This document shows, piece after piece, positions 21,626 through 24,463 of a DNA stretch of 24,463 nucleotides. The notes beneath the pieces were generated by a model. The model was not told the DNA's origin, made no database searches, and was given only the letters and a program-made list of their open reading frames with translations. The stretch comes from a virus. Location of the stretch: IMG/VR virus record IMGVR_UViG_3300025810_000080, positions 1 through 24,463 of that record; one strand, 5' to 3'. How positions within the stretch are numbered: position 1 is the stretch's first letter; each line of letters opens with the position of its first letter. The position numbers and the translations under genes were made by a program.

Positions 21626-23632
21626 ATGTCTACAAGAGTAAGACAAGCTTTTCAAAGTGCAGCAGGTGCTGCTGGTGGTGGTGGCCTTGATGTTGATGAG
21701 GTGTTCAGCACTTATTTGTATGAGGGCAATAGCTCTACACAAACGATCACCAACGGCATTGATCTTGATGGCGAAGGTGGTTTGGCTTGGCTGAAAGCCC
21801 GCAGTGGTACGGTTTCTCATAAACTTCTTGATACTGAGGTTGGCTTAACAAAAGCACGGTCAACTGACGCAACAGCTGCAGATATTACTTACAACCCAAG
21901 TTTCCCATGGATTTCTAGCTTTAATACGGATGGCTTTACGCTAGGTTATAACTCTCAAACAAACTTCAGCGGCACAACCTACACCTCTTGGACATTCCGC
22001 AAAGCCCCTAAGTTCTTTGATGTGCAAACTTGGAGCGGGGACTCAGCATCGGATAGGGCAATCTCTCATAACCTTGGCTGTGTTCCGGGTATGATTATAG
22101 TTAAAAGAACAAATGCCTCTGAAGACTGGGGTGTTTGGCATAGATCAGTACACTCAAATACATCTAAGGTTTTGTACTTAAACCAAAATTTTAATCTACA
22201 AACATCTACTCATATCTTTGGCGCAACGAATCCAACGGACTCTAACTTCTATGTAGGAAACCATCCTGTATCTAATAACAGTGGCGACACCTACGTAGCC
22301 TACCTCTTCGCCCACAACGATGGTGACGGTGATTTCGGCCCTGATGGTGATGCTGATATTATCAAGTGTGGGAGTTGGACAGCCAGTTCAACTGCCGCTG
22401 TTCCAGTAGATTTAGGGTTTGAACCACAGTGGGTTCTCATAAAAAGAGCACCTGGAACACAAGATTGGCTGTTATGGGATACCATGCGAGGGATGCCTGT
22501 TGACACAGGGCAACCATATCTTATTCCCAACTCGTCTGGCGCAGAAAGTACAGACACATATTACTTATCTCCTACACCTACAGGGTTCACTGTCAGACAA
22601 AATGCTCTAGGTAGTAATGGTGACACCTACATCTACATCGCCATTCGCCGTGGCCCTATGGCTGTGCCTGAGAGTGCGAGTGAGGTGTTTGATGTTCAAG
22701 AAGTAACGGGTAATGGGACAGCTAGGACATTTACTACAGGTACAACAGTAGACTTTGTAATGTCAAAGGCAAGTAATGTTACCTATGGTTGGCGTGGAAC
22801 CGATAGGGTTCGTGGAAGCGGATTTCCATTTTTAATGGATAGCAATAGTAGTGAGAGCAATAACTACACAATAGGCCATTGGTTAGATGCAACTGATGGA
22901 TTTGAAATAATATCAGGGTCTAATCCTTATAATGCATCAGGCTATGATTATACCCATTGGGCTTGGACTAGAGCGCCTAACTTTTTTGATATTGTTGCTT
23001 GGGAAGGCACAGGGGCTTACACGACGACAATCAATCATAATTTAGGTGTTACGCCTGAGATGATTTGGGTAAAGAATAGAAGTTTAAGCGAGGATTGGGC
23101 GGTCTACCACAAAGCTATTGGAACATATTATGGCCCGTCAGGAACGACAGGTGGGGTACTACAATTAGATGATAATTCTGGTGTAAGTGATACAGGTATA
23201 AACTCTACTAGCTATTGGAGAGATCAAGCACCAGATGCAGATGCATTTTATTTAGGAAACCAAAATAGAGTAAATGGATCAGGTTATAATTATGCTGCTT
23301 ACTTATTTGCTTCACTAGATGGTGTTTCAAAAGTTGGGAGTTATACAGGAACAGGCTCAGATCAGACTATAGATTGTGGGTTTAGCAATGGTGCTTCTTT
23401 TGTCTTAGTTAAAAGATATGATGTTGGTTCTCAATCTTGGCACGTTTGGGATAGCGCAAGGGGGATAACCGCTGGTAACGATAGCACACATTTCCTTGAT
23501 TTAAGTCAGCAAGAAAACACATCTAGCAACTACATTGATCCTCACAGTTCAGGTTTTACGTTAAAGTCAAGTTTTACAGCCACCAACGCTAGTGGTGGCA
23601 GTTACATTTTTTATGCAATCGCAGCAATATAA
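21626..23632 (+). CDS. Repeat-containing fibre/tailspike-type protein (DUF7483-like)
   Basis: A 668-aa beta-rich protein. Four related segments begin with FFDVQTWSGD, IIKCGSWTA, FFDIVAWEG and VSKVGSYTG, and each continues to an I(S/N)HNLG-like turn (HNLGCVP, DLGFEPQ, HNLGVTP, CGFSNGA), an I/V-V/L-K-R motif and a W-x-V/L-W/Y-H/D end. This corresponds to the DUF7483 repeat pattern that I recall. Diverged half-copies lie at the N-terminus (AWLKARSGTVSHKLLDTEVG) and at about residue 376. It ends in SGGSYIFYAIAAI. The first half is normal phage composition, and from about 22660 onward it is AT-richer. It is likely a second adhesin or accessory spike exposed on the virion. Confidence 0.75.
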   Translation: MSTRVRQAFQSAAGAAGGGGLDVDEVFSTYLYEGNSSTQTITNGIDLDGEGGLAWLKARSGTVSHKLLDTEVGLTKARSTDATAADITYNPSFPWISSFNTDGFTLGYNSQTNFSGTTYTSWTFRKAPKFFDVQTWSGDSASDRAISHNLGCVPGMIIVKRTNASEDWGVWHRSVHSNTSKVLYLNQNFNLQTSTHIFGATNPTDSNFYVGNHPVSNNSGDTYVAYLFAHNDGDGDFGPDGDADIIKCGSWTASSTAAVPVDLGFEPQWVLIKRAPGTQDWLLWDTMRGMPVDTGQPYLIPNSSGAESTDTYYLSPTPTGFTVRQNALGSNGDTYIYIAIRRGPMAVPESASEVFDVQEVTGNGTARTFTTGTTVDFVMSKASNVTYGWRGTDRVRGSGFPFLMDSNSSESNNYTIGHWLDATDGFEIISGSNPYNASGYDYTHWAWTRAPNFFDIVAWEGTGAYTTTINHNLGVTPEMIWVKNRSLSEDWAVYHKAIGTYYGPSGTTGGVLQLDDNSGVSDTGINSTSYWRDQAPDADAFYLGNQNRVNGSGYNYAAYLFASLDGVSKVGSYTGTGSDQTIDCGFSNGASFVLVKRYDVGSQSWHVWDSARGITAGNDSTHFLDLSQQENTSSNYIDPHSSGFTLKSSFTATNASGGSYIFYAIAAI

Positions 23633-23659
23633 TCAAGGTCATACAAGGAGTATCAACTA

Positions 23660-24163
23660 ATGACTGAATATCGTGATCGCACAACTGGTGAGTTAAAATC
23701 TCAAGGCCAGTTACGCAAAGAAAACCCTAACATGTCCATGCCTAAAGTGTGGGGTGCTAATGTGTTTGACGCACTGAATGTAGACCCTGTTCTACGTGCG
23801 CCTAAGCCTACGGATGGCATTGGTGCATATCAATCAGTACGCCGCAATGGTGTAGTGCAGGATGCTCTTAACAACTGGGTTGAGGCATGGGAAGTTGCTG
23901 ATATGTTCAGCGACACAACTGAGGATGGTGTAACAACCACCAAGGCTGAACATGAGGCAGCATACCAAGCACAGCTAGACAGCAATGCAGCAGAGAGTAA
24001 TCGCACACAGCGTGACCGCTTGATTGGTGAAACTGACTGGTGGGCATCTTCTGACTTGACTATGACTGCTGCACAAACAGCGTATCGCCAAGCACTGCGT
24101 GACATCACAAGCCACGCTAACTGGCCCCACTTGGATGAGGCTGACTGGCCTACTAAACCATAG
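23660..24163 (+). CDS. Tail assembly chaperone (Phage_tail_APC-like)
   Basis: A 167-aa protein. The N-terminus (YRDRTTGELKSQGQLRKENP, then NMSMPKVW) resembles the YRE-type start of tail fibre assembly proteins. The C-terminal RDRLIGETDWWASSDLTMTA, then QTAYRQALRDIT and WPTKP, is the recognisable end of Phage_tail_APC-type assembly proteins. Such proteins fold or attach tail fibres and may stay on the distal end. An AAGGAG site lies 11 nt upstream of the ATG. Its position at the end of the fibre module supports the role. Confidence 0.82.
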   Translation: MTEYRDRTTGELKSQGQLRKENPNMSMPKVWGANVFDALNVDPVLRAPKPTDGIGAYQSVRRNGVVQDALNNWVEAWEVADMFSDTTEDGVTTTKAEHEAAYQAQLDSNAAESNRTQRDRLIGETDWWASSDLTMTAAQTAYRQALRDITSHANWPHLDEADWPTKP

Positions 24164-24167
24164 TATA

Positions 24168-24341
24168 ATGCTCTGTGTCCTTGCCTTTGTTTCGTTCAAT
24201 CATGCTTGGACACAGGGCGGCAACCAGTTGTTCCAATATTGTTACTACGACTGTGGCCTTAAAAAGAATGGCTTGTGGTACGACAGAGTGTACAGGGTAA
24301 GTTATAACTATGTATGCCCTATAGAGGTTAAGTTCAAATGA
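24168..24341 (+). CDS. Small Cys protein with hydrophobic N-terminus
   Basis: A 57-aa protein that I start at ATG 24168, five nt after the previous stop; the open frame continues upstream but only inside the chaperone gene. A short hydrophobic N-terminus (MLCVLAFVSFNHAWT) resembles a weak signal sequence without a positive charge. It is followed by LFQYCYYDCGLKKNG, VSYNYVCPIEVKF and few other conserved features. CYYDC plus a distal Cys suggests a secreted disulfide protein. It overlaps the next ORF by 4 nt. Function is unknown; a lysis or periplasmic role is possible. Confidence 0.55.
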   Translation: MLCVLAFVSFNHAWTQGGNQLFQYCYYDCGLKKNGLWYDRVYRVSYNYVCPIEVKFK

Positions 24342-24463
24342 TTGATCCTTTTACAGCTATGGCGGCTGCTACTACAGCGTACAATGGTATCAAGAAAGCT
24401 GTAGCTGTAGGCCGTGAAATCAGTGGTATGGCAGGTGCAGTATCCCAATGGTCTAAAGCTGTA
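24338..24463 (+). CDS. Partial conserved phage protein
   Basis: Only the first 42 residues lie in the window. ATG at 24338 overlaps the previous TGA by 4 nt, and the frame is open to the window end. The start MIDPFTAMAAATTAYNGIKK, then AVAVGREISGMAGAVSQW, is Ala-rich and helical, possibly membrane-associated. I recall similar N-termini in a marine phage family of unknown function placed near tail genes. No function can be assigned from the fragment. Confidence 0.6.
   Translation, partial: MIDPFTAMAAATTAYNGIKKAVAVGREISGMAGAVSQWSKAV

Noticed and set aside
24164-24169. TATAAT as a promoter for the 57-aa gene
   Set aside because: The hexamer is perfect, but the sequence 17 bp upstream (CTGACT) is a poor -35, and the hexamer overlaps the translation start.

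Overview
This window is a block of late genes from a tailed double-stranded DNA phage genome, and no host chromosomal genes are visible. Nearly every gene lies on the + strand, and most neighbours overlap or abut (ATGA and TAATG junctions). A short-tailed (podovirus-like) virion is likely. A portal, scaffold and major capsid gene are followed directly by a T7 gp11/P22 gp4-like adaptor and a gp12/gp10-like nozzle gene, with no tape measure, tube or sheath gene between them and the fibre. A marine alphaproteobacterial host is an inference. It rests on a phage-borne DUF1127 gene, a type common in Alphaproteobacteria, and on several small proteins that I recall from marine phage genomes. No database was searched.

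Layout. (1) Positions 1-298 are an AT-rich leader with reiterated palindromes and at least one near-consensus sigma70-type promoter. (2) Positions 299-1600 hold a small unknown protein, two holin-like membrane proteins and an M15-family endolysin. (3) Positions 1602-3712 hold a tightly packed run of small proteins: a conserved RRKNFRARH/YWSC protein, a short Cys protein, two or three very basic Lys/Gly-rich proteins, a Cys-rich putative metal-binding protein and a beta-rich virion-type protein. (4) Positions 3713-3807 are a regulatory gap, followed by DUF1127. (5) Positions 4060-6293 hold packaging genes: small terminase, a second HTH protein, and large terminase overlapping it by 158 nt. (6) Positions 6297-14273 hold head genes: portal, an unusual AT-rich 649-aa multidomain protein, two further conserved proteins, scaffold, a 237-nt leader and major capsid protein. 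(7) Positions 14345-16608 are the adaptor and nozzle. (8) Positions 16608-24163 are the fibre module: a 1471-aa mosaic fibre, DUF7936-like and DUF6447-like small proteins, a 668-aa repeat protein of DUF7483 type and a Phage_tail_APC-like chaperone. (9) Positions 24168-24463 hold a small secreted-type Cys protein and the start of another conserved phage gene.

How it works together. Lysis (holins plus peptidase), packaging, procapsid assembly, neck and adhesion functions are encoded in one polycistronic block. Promoter-like elements and hairpins mark the leader, the DUF1127 gap and the gap before the capsid gene, which suggests capsid transcripts are boosted separately. The least ordinary elements are the 649-aa protein (HEGRHR plus EELQSD motifs, with codon usage unlike its neighbours), the phage-encoded DUF1127, the palindrome-rich leader, and the structured capsid leader that shares a 9-mer with the DUF1127 gap. 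No replication, integrase, RNA polymerase, tRNA or CRISPR features were seen.
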